Positions 1-11,878 of a stretch of 64,000 bases of DNA are shown in pieces. This DNA is from Pholis gunnellus (lineage: Eukaryota; Chordata; Actinopteri; Perciformes; Pholidae). The DNA is taken from positions 11,291,133 through 11,355,132 of the forward strand of contig OU342804.1 of NCBI GenBank assembly GCA_910591455.2, written 5' to 3'. A program made the position numbers and the translations under genes. The stretch's first letter is position 1; each line of letters begins with the position of its first letter. The notes beneath the pieces were generated by a model. The model saw nothing but the letters and a program-made list of their open reading frames with translations. It had not been told where the DNA came from and did no database searches.

Positions 1-458
1 TTCGGAGCCCGGTGCAGCTTGTGTACATGTAAATGTGGGTGGTGCATGTTTCACTGTTTTGGTGAGCAGCAGCAGCATCAGCAGGGTGTGTTGTGTTCAT
101 GCGAGCGTATTGTTTTGCCAGCTCTCGCTCTGTATATGTTTGGCTACCTGTCTTTTCATACTATTGTGCCGTGTGCAGCCTATGGAGACAATGAGATTCT
201 CACACACACACACACACACACTCGCACTGATGAGTGAAATGCCTTCAGGGCGATATCTCTGCTTTCCAGACATATTACACCAGACAATCTGCTTCACAGT
301 TTATACATCTTGTCTCCATAGAGCTAATAAATCAAACAGGACATGTGCATGTTCTGACCTCCGGCAGCTTCTCCTCTTTGTCATTAAAGCTCGTCAGAAT
401 TCAGTCAGTCAGTACGTCCTCTAATGATTTTCTCTTCCTGTGATGTTTGTTTTTACAG

Positions 459-482
459 AATGAGGAGAAGTCTCAGTCGGAG
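459..482 (+). other. 24-nt NAV micro-exon encoding NEEKSQSE
   Basis: The exon is bounded by a tttttacag acceptor and a gtaagt donor and stays in phase 0. It joins directly to the exon starting IRKLRRELDASQ at 893, where NAV proteins have a similar KSQSE-IRKLRREL sequence. It is the first coding exon visible in the window. Confidence 0.75.
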
Positions 483-993
483 GTAAGTGTCAGCCCGCCC
501 ACAGCACTTCTATCATGTAGCTTTCTCTGCTCTTTAATTTTCTATGTGCAGTGGCTGGACATGTTGGAACATGGGGGCGTTTTCACAGTTGTATCTCGTT
601 ACATGTGTAACTGTATTGTGACTGAACCTGTAACAGGCTCTTGTTCCTCTCCGAACACCTGTGCACACCTGTATGTGCTCTTTTATGCATCCACCGTGTT
701 TCATCTCTTCACCTGAACATATCAATCCAATCTGGGAGCCTCCCTCATTGGTTTTGTTGCATTCTTTTTGTTTCCTTCACGTGTGTGGATGCGTGCGTAT
801 GTGTGTGTTTGGCATCGCATACTTTTATGATGCAGGGATGTCTGCTTTTTGTCTCGGTGCTTTTTGATGTCGTGCTCTTTTCACATCCTCAGATCCGCAA
901 GCTGCGTCGGGAGCTGGACGCCTCCCAGGAAAAGGTTTCCGCCCTGACGACGCAGCTGAGTGCCAATGTAAGTTAGCAAGAACGCAAACATGT

Positions 994-1025
<32 letters not shown>

Positions 1026-4000
1026 TCCAAAGCAAAGTTAGTTGGACATGTATATTGTCTCCTTCCAGTGTTTATTGTGCCCCACATTGAATCGCTAATA
1101 TACACATTAAAAAACACATTTTGTGGTTATTATCAAAAAAAGCTGTGCACCTTTTGCCACAAAATCTGATTTAAAATGATTTAATATAAATGTATTATTG
1201 AATTTGTTACAGAACAAATACATAATATTAGTTAGTAAGTTAGTTAGTTAGTTTTGGACTATGGGCATTACATAAGTGTATTTTATTTGAAACTAAGTTT
1301 TGATGTCAAAGATGTTTTCCCATCAATTTGTGATCAGTGCAATAGTAAAGTGTGTATTCTGCTGCCATGATGCTATGATGATGTATTTTGGCAAAGGGAT
1401 GCTTTGAGTGAAACTACTAACTACGTCGACAGCCATTCCTTGAGCCATGGTGCTAGTGTAGTAAAATTGTATGTAGTTTTATCAAAAAACAAACTCAACT
1501 TAAAAAAACTAAACTTAAACAATTCCGAATCACACGAAAGAACATTTTATGATATTCATCAAATGCTGAACAGAAAGCTCCCACCGAGCATCTTACTCCC
1601 AGAAGGTGTAATTTCACATCTGGCAGAACCATCTGAAGATCTCTTAAAGCGTCTCCAGACACGATTCTTTCTGCCACCCGGCCTTCTGTATTGCACAAGT
1701 CTCTCCACGCTCTGCTTGTGATCTGCTTCCTGAGTCAGTGCACGCTGGTGGTTTGACTGTGGATTAGAGATATGGAAGGAAGGCAGCGGTGTTAGATTAC
1801 CGCACAGAGTCAGGTCTCAGCGCACTGCTGAGGGACAGTCGCAGATGTGGACTGAAGATTTACAGCTAACGACGCCTGGATACAAGAAGGTGGGGTGTGG
1901 GTGTTGAAAGAAAAACGCAGGCAGAAGAAGTTGGTAGTGGGTGGGTGTGTGGGTGTGTGGGTGTGTCATTAAGGCGGGATGTTGGGTGTGAGGGAGGGGG
2001 CTTTGTCCGTTCAAATATTTGATTACACGCCGCAGACAGACGATGAATTATGTGAACACGCCTCGGAGCCCCCCCCGAGGCCCAGAATCTAAGAGCGTCC
2101 TCTGAAGCAACACATCAGTCACCACCTTACTCATCTCTCACACACACTTCCTGCAGGCGTCTGCAGATCATTTGTATTCATAAAAGTCTAAAGCCTCATA
2201 CAAATCTACGGACGAACCTGCTCACCCTCGTTCAACTGGAGTGTTTAAAACAATAAATTCTTAGGATTTGCTCTCAAAAATGAGAGTTTTCAAATGCTTA
2301 TTGCTGTGTTCATTTACTAATTTACAAAATTTTGGCAGACAGATATTTCTTGAACAGTTTCTTAGATTCCGGGATTGGAGAATTTGCACTTTGCCATCAT
2401 TATTTTGCTGTTTTATATTGTAATTGGAAATTCTGACTTATGGAAGTGGAAGTGTTGGATGCTAGTCCCACCTGGAAGATGAATGACAAACATTAACATC
2501 TAATGAGGAGGAGGTTTGAGCTCTACAGACGTCCTGTTTTACATTTTGCACATCCCGTGTTTTCCTCCTGCAGGCTCACCTTGTGGCAGCGTTTGAACAG
2601 AGTCTGGGCAACATGACCATCCGACTGAAGAGTCTCACCTTGACGGCGGAGCAGAAGGTAAAAAGCAGCTCCTCTTGTTTTATAACAGACAGTGCTGTAC
2701 ACTCAATAAAGTGCACATTCAACGTCACTGCAGTCCATGTATTGGTTCGATACGCTTGTCCTTTCCTCTGTGTAGGACTCTGAGCTGAACGAGTTGAGGA
2801 AGACCATCGAGCTGCTGAAGAAGCAGAACGCTGTTGCTCAGGCTGCCATCAACGGAGTAATCAATACACCTGAACTCACGCCTAAAAGGGACAGGACAGG
2901 TACGGACCAACACCACACAAAGCAGGGACATTTGAAGGGATATTAAATTCTAATTTTGTGCCAACATTTTAGAAGTTGTTTATAGTAATGCAAAGAAAAT
3001 CATTTTTTGTCTTTTTCCACCAAATATAGCTCATTAGAATGTAGAAATACAAGATGTCCCTTTGCACTCTTGTAGTAAAGTGAGCAACAGGTCCGTGAGA
3101 AAGGCCATTACAGGACACATCGTATAAAAAGGAGGATAATACACTGCACCTGTTAAACACCAAGCAAATAATTCAAAACATTGACTTCACAAATGTGGAG
3201 CCTGTTTTCCTGTAGTCAATGGAAAACCTTTATCATATCAGAAGTGGACTACACTTGACAAGCTGATATCTGATATTCAATGAAAGACATATTTCAGCCT
3301 GATGTTTGACAAACGCATACATGTCCTGTCTCCCCTCAGCCGGCAGTAACGGCAGTCCACAGCAGCACAATCAGCAGCCACCAGACCTGCGCATCAGGAG
3401 GCAGCACTCCTCTGACAGCGTCAGCAGCGTCGCCAGCGCGACCAGCCACTCCAGCGTGGGCTCCAACATGGACACCGACGCAAAAAACAAGAAGAAGAAC
3501 AAGAAGAACTGGGTAAGATGCTGTGAATTAAATAAATACTAGATCTGAAAGACTTCATTATGTGATGCTGCGTTACTAACAAGCTGCCAGCCTCATGGTG
3601 CTTTGTTGTCTCTTTGTGCATTTTCATGCGTGTGTCGCTGTCACATGTTTGGGTTTCTCCCCTTTAGGCATCTTTCACTGGGGAAAAGGTGAATACACTT
3701 AAGATATTCATAGATTTTCATAGTCGAATACAAAGTAATAAATGATTTGGTGATTTGCAGGTAGAATAACATGAGCCATTTAGGCTAAAACTGGGCTGAA
3801 TTTAGTTGCAGTAGTTGTCTCTTAAAGTACAAATAGTTTCTAGCCCTAGTGTCAGCTTATTAGTTATTTGTTACTCGTGATTTTACAACAAAACATTTTT
3901 CATACTTACAAACCTTTTCTTTTTGTCGTCGAAAGACTTTTTTGTGCACCGGAGGACAAATCGGAGACGATGACGTACGCAACTCTTTGTCCCCCTCTGT

Positions 4001-6564
4001 CGTCCCGTAGACTGAAGCGTTGTTGTGTTAGCCGCCTGTCGTTGTCACAATCTGATCCTGATGTTGAATTTTAGGAAGAGCAGTGTGGTGCTTCGTGGTA
4101 GCCTTTAAAATATGTGAGCTTGTGTTGAGTTTCCTGCTTTAGGTCACAGTGATAATAAACAACCCTTGTGTGTGTGTGTGTGTGTGTGTGTAGATGAAAC
4201 CCCACAGGAGGCTCCTCTATGCAGGTGCTCATACATTGTATGTGATGTGGAGCGTATAGGGGCAGTGTGGATCATGAAAGACCCCGCTTCATGGTGGTTG
4301 TGATGTAGCATTAGCTGCCTGGAGGTTAAATACAATCAGCTTTCTTCCTGTACGGGCCTCTAGTTTAATCTCTGTCCCTCCATAAACACATTAACACACC
4401 TCAAACCCATATGAACATGTGCTGTTTTGTCTCTCTGTCTTCCTTTGCTTCGCTTCATGTGGCAGGTCTATGAGGTAAGAGTGGTACGCTGTGTGCAATG
4501 AAAGAAACCAAGCTGCACAACTCCTGCACCTTTTCTAGGTTACTAACCTCTGTCCTTTTCCTCCTGTCCTCTCCTCCCCAACACTGCTTCTCCCTGAACA
4601 CTGCTCCTATGACACCTGAGCCAGCTCTTGAAAGGAAAAATCCACCAGAAAATACTTTTAACGCTGTCATAAACATGGTATTAGATGTAGCCTGTGTCTC
4701 TGGATGCATTTTTTTTGACATGACATAATATTGAGATGTTTTCAATGCTAAAAAGATGTTTGAAGACAAAAAGCTACAAACAACAAAAGATTGTAGAAGA
4801 GACATGGAGACCAATTTCTCCTCCGCATTATAAGAAAACTACGGAAGCGAGCGAAGTGAGAAGAAAAAGAATTCTGGTGATCCATTTTCCAAGTCTGATC
4901 TAAATAGTTTTCTCTCCTGTGTTTATGAAAACAGGTGGAAAAATGTTTTGTCAAGATCGTATTTATAAAGTTACGTAAAAAAGAAATCATCTGTGAAACA
5001 GGTGATGAAAAGGTTTTACCAGGATAATCTTTCTTAGTTCATTTGTAAAAACAGGTGAAGAGAATAAAGTTTTGTCAGATGAAAGTGTTTGTTGTTGTAA
5101 TACTCAGTTTGGCCAGAAGAGGCTGAGATGTTTGAGATCTGATTAAAAACATTCATGTTTTCTTCCAATTGAAATGTAGCTTACATAACTAGCTAGCACA
5201 CAATATACGCACAGTACCTTATGTTTAGCGAGCAAGTGGCTAAACATTTGTAAAGATGATCTTGGCAAAACGTTCTTACCTGTTAAGTCATAAACACAAG
5301 AAAGAAAACAATTTAGATCAGACTGAGAACATTTTAGACTTTTTTTTTCTAACTTACCCATCAGGGCTTCCGTAGAAACAGAGTGAGGATGCATTGTAGC
5401 AACGGCTTGTGTGTTAATCTGTCTTCAGTAGAGAGGCCATTTCTCAAAGAATCACTGACTGAAGTAGAAGCAGTGATAAGAGTGTAAAGTATACATGGTG
5501 GATTTTTCCTTTTAACACAAACTATGAGGAAAGAATCAGATGTTGACATGGGTCTTATCTAGAAGATTACGTGCAGTTTCGATATGGCTCATCTTTTTTG
5601 TTTTTTCTACAGATTTTCACCAGAATTTACTCCGAAAGATGAGTACAGCTTAGAAAACATTGCAGTTTTAGAAAGGCAAGAGAAAATTCACACTATATTG
5701 CTAATTATGCTGGATTAGAAAAACAAGACACTTTTAATTCTGTGATGAATGTAAACACACATCGCCTTGTTCAGGTGTCTGTATTGAATTCTGTCTCAAG
5801 GACAAATTTCACCCAGTTTATTTCTGAACATCAATTTCCACTGTTTATGATTATAAAAAAACAAAAACAATGAGCCATATGTAGCTATTCACTTCTCACA
5901 TTTGGAGCTGTAGTCAGTCTACCCATAATTCCTTTACTCCCTTTGACTCACTTGCACTTTTTCACAGCTGTTTTCCTCCACTTCCCCCGGCACACTGCTC
6001 CTCTCCCTCTCAGGCGCGTGTTTTTGGGTGCGTCGCATCGCCTGCTCACCGTCTCTCTCTCTCTCTCTCTCTGTCCTTCTCTGCTTTCCACCTGCAGCTG
6101 CGAAGCTCCTTCAAACAAGCGTTCAGCAAGAAGAAATCTCCAAAGTCGGCCTCTTCTCACTCCGACATCGAGGAGATGACGGACTCGTCGCTGCCGTCCT
6201 CCCCCAAACTGCCCCACAACGGCTCCACAGCCCACAGCCACATGCTCAGGAACACACACTCCAACTCGCTGTACGTAGGCATCATGTTATGTTGACATGT
6301 TATAGCGTATCCTATACACACATGTCCAAATACAGTCTTGTCTTGGGAAAACAAGTCTGCTTGAATCGCATTATCTCATGTTGTCCTGCTTGTGTGCACA
6401 GACTGTCTGAGTGTTTGGACAGCGAGGCGGAGACGGTGATGCAGCTGCGCAGTGAGCTCAGGGAGAAGGAGATGAAACTCACTGATATCCGCCTGGAGGC
6501 TCTCAGCTCCGCTCATCAGCTGGACCAGCTCAGGGAGGCCATGAACCGCATGCAGGTCCGCAGG

Positions 6565-6628
<64 letters not shown>

Positions 6629-9067
6629 ACTATATAGTCGAGAATTTCAAATGTTTGATTTACCCTATGTTAGCTGAATTTGGCTAATTGATGCACAGTG
6701 TTTTCTACTTTGCAAATCCCCAACATAAAACCTCTTAGCTCGTAGTTATATTTTGAGAAATGTTTTTGTATTGTTAATATTAGTTGTTGTACAATTTTAC
6801 AGTTTTAAACATTGTATCTGCATTTGGTTTGATTGGGCTGATTTAATTAACTGCATTACAACTCCACCACAACATCTGACTCCTGGTCAGATTCTGCAGA
6901 AATTTGAAAGAAGACATTTTAGCACTTAACATTTGAAGGGGGAACTATTCGCTGTTTTTTGTAACTTCATCTTGTGTGTGTGTGTCCGCAGGTGGAGATC
7001 GAGAAGCTGAAGTCGGAGAATGACCGTCTGAAGGTGGAGAATCAGGGCAGCAGGATGGGCTCCCAGGCCTCCATCTCTTCCTCTCCTCCCCATCACACAC
7101 ACAGCCAGGCTCAGGGATCGGGGCCGGGGCTCTCCCAGCACAGCCTCAACCTCACCACCAGCGAGTCCACCAGCCTGGGTAAGACTGAGCTGATGACCCG
7201 GGACGTACACTTTTTACTTAAATGTTATAGCAAATCCATATCTCCAAAACAGTGAATTTATAGAACATACACTTAGTTGCTTTAAGTAAGTCGGCTTTCT
7301 GCTGTGACTTGATCTCTTAAAGAGAAAACATGGGAATGCAGAAGCCTTGTCTGACTTTGCTCTGCCTTCCTGTCAGACATGCTGCTGGACGACACCGGCG
7401 GAGACGGAGGGATGAGGAAGGAGGGGCGACACGTGAAGATGGTCGTCAGCCTGGACGAGCACAGCAAGTGGGGAGAGGTGAGACCTGTTTGAAAAATACA
7501 ACTCTAACTGTCTTTTTGTTCACTACGATTGTTAATGTACCTGAAGGCTTTTTGGTATCTAAAACCAGTCGTGTTGTGTTTTATCATGGCAGGAGGGCCG
7601 GACTCGTCATTTTCTCATTGGTTGCATCGGCGTGAGCGGTAAAACCAAGTGGGACGTCCTGGACGGAGTCGTCCGACGCCTTTTCAAGGTAAATATAAAC
7701 AGGAGTTATTGCAATACAGAATCAGATAACAGGGTTATTAGAAACACCTCGGCATCATGTCAGCATGTTTAAAGACAGTTTCCGAGTTTTAAGTCTGTGA
7801 AAGGAATCTTAAAGTGTTAAGGATCTTGAAAATGTCTTGGCAGTCAGGTTTCCTTCTGTGACACAAAGTAGCTTAAAAGCTAAACGTGCTTCTGTTCACA
7901 TTCAAGAAAACATTTTGATTAAGAATCAGAAAAAGTCATATAGCCGCTATCCTCTGTAGAAACTTCACAAAAACGTCCTTCGAATGCCGAGACTTTGTGT
8001 CTTAACAGGAGTACATCACCCATGTGGACCCGGTGAGCCAGCTGGGCCTGAGCTCAGACAGCGTGGAGGGATACAACATCGGAGATATCCACCGGCCCAG
8101 CATCCCCAAGGCCGCCCACACGCCCGAGCTGCTGCCCTGCGGCTACCTGGTGGGAGACAGCAACACCATCAACATCCGGCTCAAAGGTACCGACGCCTCA
8201 TCAAGCCAACTCTGCAAAGGATTACTCTGTTCTACCAGCCTGAAAAAGAAAGATGTGATAACTTCATACAGAGATCCTCTAATAACTAGACCAACACAGA
8301 CGTAGATAAATGACACAAATGTCCTGTCGTGTGTGTGTCCAGGTGTGAGCAGTGCGAACGTGGACTCGCTGGTGTTCGACACTCTGATCCCGAAGCCGAT
8401 GCTGCAGCGCTACGTCTCCCTGCTGAAGGAGCACAGGCGCGTCATCCTGTCGGGCCCCAGCGGTACAGGAAAGACCTACCTGGCCAATCAGCTGTCTCGA
8501 CACCTGCTGCTGCTGGAGGGCCGACCTCTGACCCCGCACGCTGTCGTCACTTTCAACGTGGACCACAAGTCCAGCAAGGTAAAGGCACGCATGCAAAGGA
8601 TATATTCTCTGTGCTTGTATCAATCAAAGTGTTCGTGGTTGTTAATCCTACGTGGGTCCTAAATACATGCTGGCAGATCCGTTTTGGTCTTTTTCTGTTC
8701 TCTAGTATTGAAACTAAGCATCAATTCATTCATTTTCTAACATATCATAACTATGAGACCTGTAAGCAAAAGTATCTATCAAGAACCAACAAATCTCACT
8801 GAAACTTACTATTTCAAAATGTTCCAAAAGTTAACTAAAGTGAGAGAAAGCCATTGTGACTTGAAAGAAAAAAATGATATTCATAAAAACATAAAAATGC
8901 TGAACACAAATATCATGTTGGCATTGGTGCTGTTTGGTAATATGAGGGCACCAGGTGGTTAATTTAACACATCAGGACAATTAAGATTAAAACATTCTGG
9001 CTTATTTAGATCAGAAAGGTGCTCCCAAGAACATAAAAACAAATACTAATGATTAACGAGTGGTACA

Positions 9068-9098
<31 letters not shown>

Positions 9099-11878
9099 GG
9101 AGTTGCGTCAGTACTTGTCTGGTTTGGCTGAACAGTGCAGCGGTGTCCCGGGTGCAGACAGCCCTCTGGTGGTCATTCTGGACAACCTGCACCACGTCAG
9201 CTCCCTGGGAGAGATCTTCAACGGCGTCTTCAACTGCAACTACCAGCACTGGTCAGTTCACTCACAACTCAAAGCACAGCCACTTAATCACTCCTGAGTG
9301 AGGACTGATACAATGCAGATTTGTTAAAAGTATGTACATTGGTGCAGTATGGCAGTTAACCAAAAGATGTTTCGCTTCACTCGTCATGTCAACTGAAGGT
9401 AGAGCCCTGTTAGAACAGCTTACAGGATTTACACCACAAAGCAGAGTAACACCCTCGCAACGGCTCTACTTTAACGCAACGTGTCCGCTGACTTATACAA
9501 CTTGTTGGACCCGACAGAAAGAATAATAATCAGTGTGTTTCTCTCATTTCAGCCCTTACATTATCGGCACCATGAGCCAAGCCACGTCATCTGCCCCCAA
9601 CCTCCAGCTTCACCACAACTTCAGGTAAACGGCTGCTGATACACGCACTGTGTTTGACATATTGAGAGATTGACAAGATGCATTTAATTCTGGAGGAAGC
9701 TTTTACCGTTTTGTGTGATAATGAACAGTTATACATGTCTGTTTTCTGATCAGGTGGGTGCTGTGCGCCAACCACGTGGAGCCGGTGAAAGGCTTCCTCG
9801 GCCGCTACCTGAGGCGGAAGCTGATCGAGACGGAGATCGGCAGCCGAACGCGCAACATGGAGCTGGTGAGGATCATCGACTGGATCCCGCGTGTTTGGCA
9901 CCACCTCAACCGCTTCCTGGAGACACACAGCTCCTCTGACGTCACCATCGGTAAGAGAAAGATCCACGATTGATTTGGGATACTTTATTAAACGTCAATG
10001 CCTAGAAACAATCAGTGTTTTACTTCCCCCGCTCTGTGGCGTACAGGACCTCGTCTCTTCTTGTCCTGTCCCATGGACGTGGAGGGATCCAGGGTTTGGT
10101 TCACTGACCTCTGGAATTACTCCATCATCCCCTACATGCTGGAGGCCGTACGGGAGGGCCTGCAGGTAACGCACGCACATAATTCTCTTGATATCTCTCG
10201 AAATAGAAAATGATGGACTGATTATGCTCTGGCCAAAGAACAAAGGCTTACATTTTTTATTTCAGTTCTGGGGAGTTAATGATGTTTTTAGCTGTAAGAA
10301 TGAAACTAAATAATAAAGAGACATGCTTCGACATCCTGAGGGGACTTTTAAAGGATCCAGCTGAAGTGTAATGAGTCAGAGAACAATACAGCTGTTCAGA
10401 TCTGCCCCCTCAGAAGACCAGGGTTGTGTTCATCAAAGTGAAATGGATTCAATTTGTACTTCTAATCTGCATGTAATTAGCATCTGGTTTAATTAGGCAG
10501 CAGCTAATTCCCAGAATGCAACCTCAGAGTGGGAGTGTAGGGCAGCTTAGTTCAGTAGAGAAATCACAATGTAGAGATGCTGCAATGGAAACACGTTTTA
10601 TTCCTCCGCGACAGCTGTGACCGCTGGGATTATCAGGTTCTCAGGACATTTGGCACAAATTCTTTATGACATTTTTATAGCATAATATATACTGTGACTT
10701 TCTTTCTGACATACTATACTGTGACTTTATTTTTTTTAAATACACAACTTAAAAAATAAACTATTATAACGTATTCCTTTTATGATATACTATACTATGA
10801 CTTTTTTGTATAACTTACAATACTATAACGTTTTGTGACTTTTCATGACATGCTACAGTATACCATGACTTATTTATGACTTTTTTATGGATTGATGACA
10901 TTTTGGACAGACATGGATGTGAACTTTGGCGGAGGGATACAACCACAAGGCGGTACTTCTAGTTTGTGTTACTGAGGCTTCAGAGCAGCTTTCAGTGTTG
11001 CCTGCTGTCATTTAGATTCATCTTTCATTTTTTTCTTTTTAGAGGAAAATCAATTTCCACAACAAACTGGCCTTCAGTAAATACTCAAAAAACTGAACTT
11101 CAAACTACAAACTGCTCCATTACGTCCAGACCTTAAAATGTGCCTCAGAGCATCATCTGGTGTGTTTCAGTGCTATATTCTGTGTTTCTCTGTAGCTCTA
11201 TGGCCGCAGGGCTGCGTGGGAGAACCCTGCTGCCTGGGTGATTGACACCTACCCGTGGTCAGCCACCTCCACGCCGGCTGATTGGCCCCCGCTGCTGCAG
11301 CTCCGCCCAGAAGATGTGGGGTTCGATGGCTACTCTGCCCCGAGGGAAGGAGTCAGGAAAGAGCCACCACAGAGCGACAGCGACGCAGACCCACTGGTGA
11401 GCAACAATACATGTGAAGAGCAGATTCGCCTAAGAAGGGGTAGTCATGCACAAATATATAGTATCTTTTAGTACAAACAATCAAGGCCTCTTTACACACC
11501 TCAATCCACAAATCAAGTCAAACACAAAAATGATAAATAAGAAAATTACAAAAATACATCAAAAACAAACATAGCTATCTCAAATTCAGTTAAAGCTGTC
11601 AAGTGAAAAAACATCTTTAGAGCGTTCTTGTCTTTAGCTAGTGTCAGTGACTTAGTTAAGAGTTTTGAAAGAGATTGAAAGACACTAAGTGGACGTTGAG
11701 TTGTTCTGAGTTGTAAAGCGTGATCAGAATGACACATTGATTCTGGCGACAGATGAACATGCTGATGCGTCTGAAGGAGGCGGCGACGTCATCGAGCCCG
11801 CAGAGCTACGACAGCGACTCCAACAGCAACAGCCACCACGACGACATCCTGGACACGTCGCTGGAGTCCACCTTGTGA
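459..11878 (+). CDS. nav2/nav3: Neuron navigator (NAV2/NAV3 type), 3' part of the gene, 20 exons
   Basis: Exons joined by GT-AG sites with continuous phase: 459-482, 893-967, 2574-2657, 2776-2899, 3340-3512, 3668-3688, 4466-4474, 6098-6270, 6402-6555, 6992-7178, 7377-7477, 7593-7688, 8009-8186, 8343-8578, 9100-9251, 9553-9624, 9754-9950, 10047-10165, 11196-11396, 11753-11878. They give 833 residues plus TGA; the 5' end lies outside the window. The order is coiled coil (IRKLRRELDASQEK, LNELRKTIELLKKQN), a Ser-rich linker (RRQHSSDSVSS), a second coiled coil, then an AAA-type ATPase with Walker A GPSGTGKT at 8453-8476 and Walker B-like VVILDN near 9172. The C-terminus DDILDTSLESTL is of the NAV2/NAV3 type rather than NAV1. 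Family knowledge: large microtubule-associated proteins that guide neurite growth and cell migration. I cannot separate NAV2 from NAV3 from this part alone. Confidence 0.93.
3668..3688 (+). other. 21-nt NAV cassette micro-exon encoding ASFTGEK
   Basis: A 21-nt open segment lies between a pyrimidine-rich acceptor ending in cctttag and a gtgaat donor, and keeps phase 0. It sits between the exon ending NKKNW (3512) and the VYE micro-exon (4466). Because it is a multiple of three it can be included or skipped without frameshift. I do not recall this heptapeptide in mammalian NAV proteins, so it is less certain than its neighbour. Confidence 0.5.
4466..4474 (+). other. 9-nt NAV micro-exon encoding VYE
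   Basis: GTCTATGAG lies between an acceptor ending in ggcag and a strong gtaaga donor, phase 0 on both sides. Some vertebrate NAV isoforms contain VYE between NW and LRSSF, the exact place where it would insert here (exon ending NW at 3512, exon starting LRSSFKQAF at 6098). It is probably an alternative, neuron-type micro-exon. Confidence 0.72.
4815..5398. repeat. Fold-back element (long inverted repeat) in a NAV intron
   Basis: The left arm (about 4815-4960) and right arm (about 5253-5398) are imperfect reverse complements. AAGTCTGATCTAAATAG (from about 4889) matches the complement of the CAATTTAGATCAGACT stretch (about 5308-5325). CTACGGAAGC near the outer left end matches GCTTCCGTAG near the outer right end. 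The arms also hold related sub-units around aaacaggtg...tgttttgtcaag at about 4930, 4996 and 5050. This looks like a non-autonomous fold-back DNA element; no transposase is present. Confidence 0.6.
6556..6991 (+). other. NAV intron with (CA)29 after the donor and a (TG)n run before the acceptor
   Basis: The intron starts gtccgc at 6556. A perfect (CA)n tract occupies about 6567-6624, and a short (TG)n run at about 6974-6984 ends next to the tccgcag acceptor. The exon on each side is well supported (AMNRMQ / VEIEKLKSEND). The two tracts are complementary in RNA. Confidence 0.8.
6567..6624. repeat. (CA)29 microsatellite in a NAV intron
   Basis: Perfect dinucleotide repeat starting only 11 nt after the exon 6402-6555. 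Smaller (CA)/(TG) runs in the same gene lie at 201-221, 997-1025 and 4167-4191; (CT) runs lie at 6052-6072 and 9068-9095, the latter forming the whole pyrimidine tract of the acceptor at 9099. Confidence 0.95.
10664..10905 (-). repeat. Degenerate AT-rich tandem repeat in a NAV intron
   Basis: Repeats of a loose unit around catactatactgtgactttt, separated by T-rich spacers, fill this part of the intron 10166-11195. The reverse complement of the unit resembles the tandem repeat at 14560-15160, so the two arrays belong to one family in opposite orientations. Confidence 0.55.

Noticed and set aside
1404..1721. A 105-codon open frame in the intron between NAV exons at 967 and 2574
   Set aside because: No family resemblance, no splice sites framing it, and it lies within a well-defined intron.
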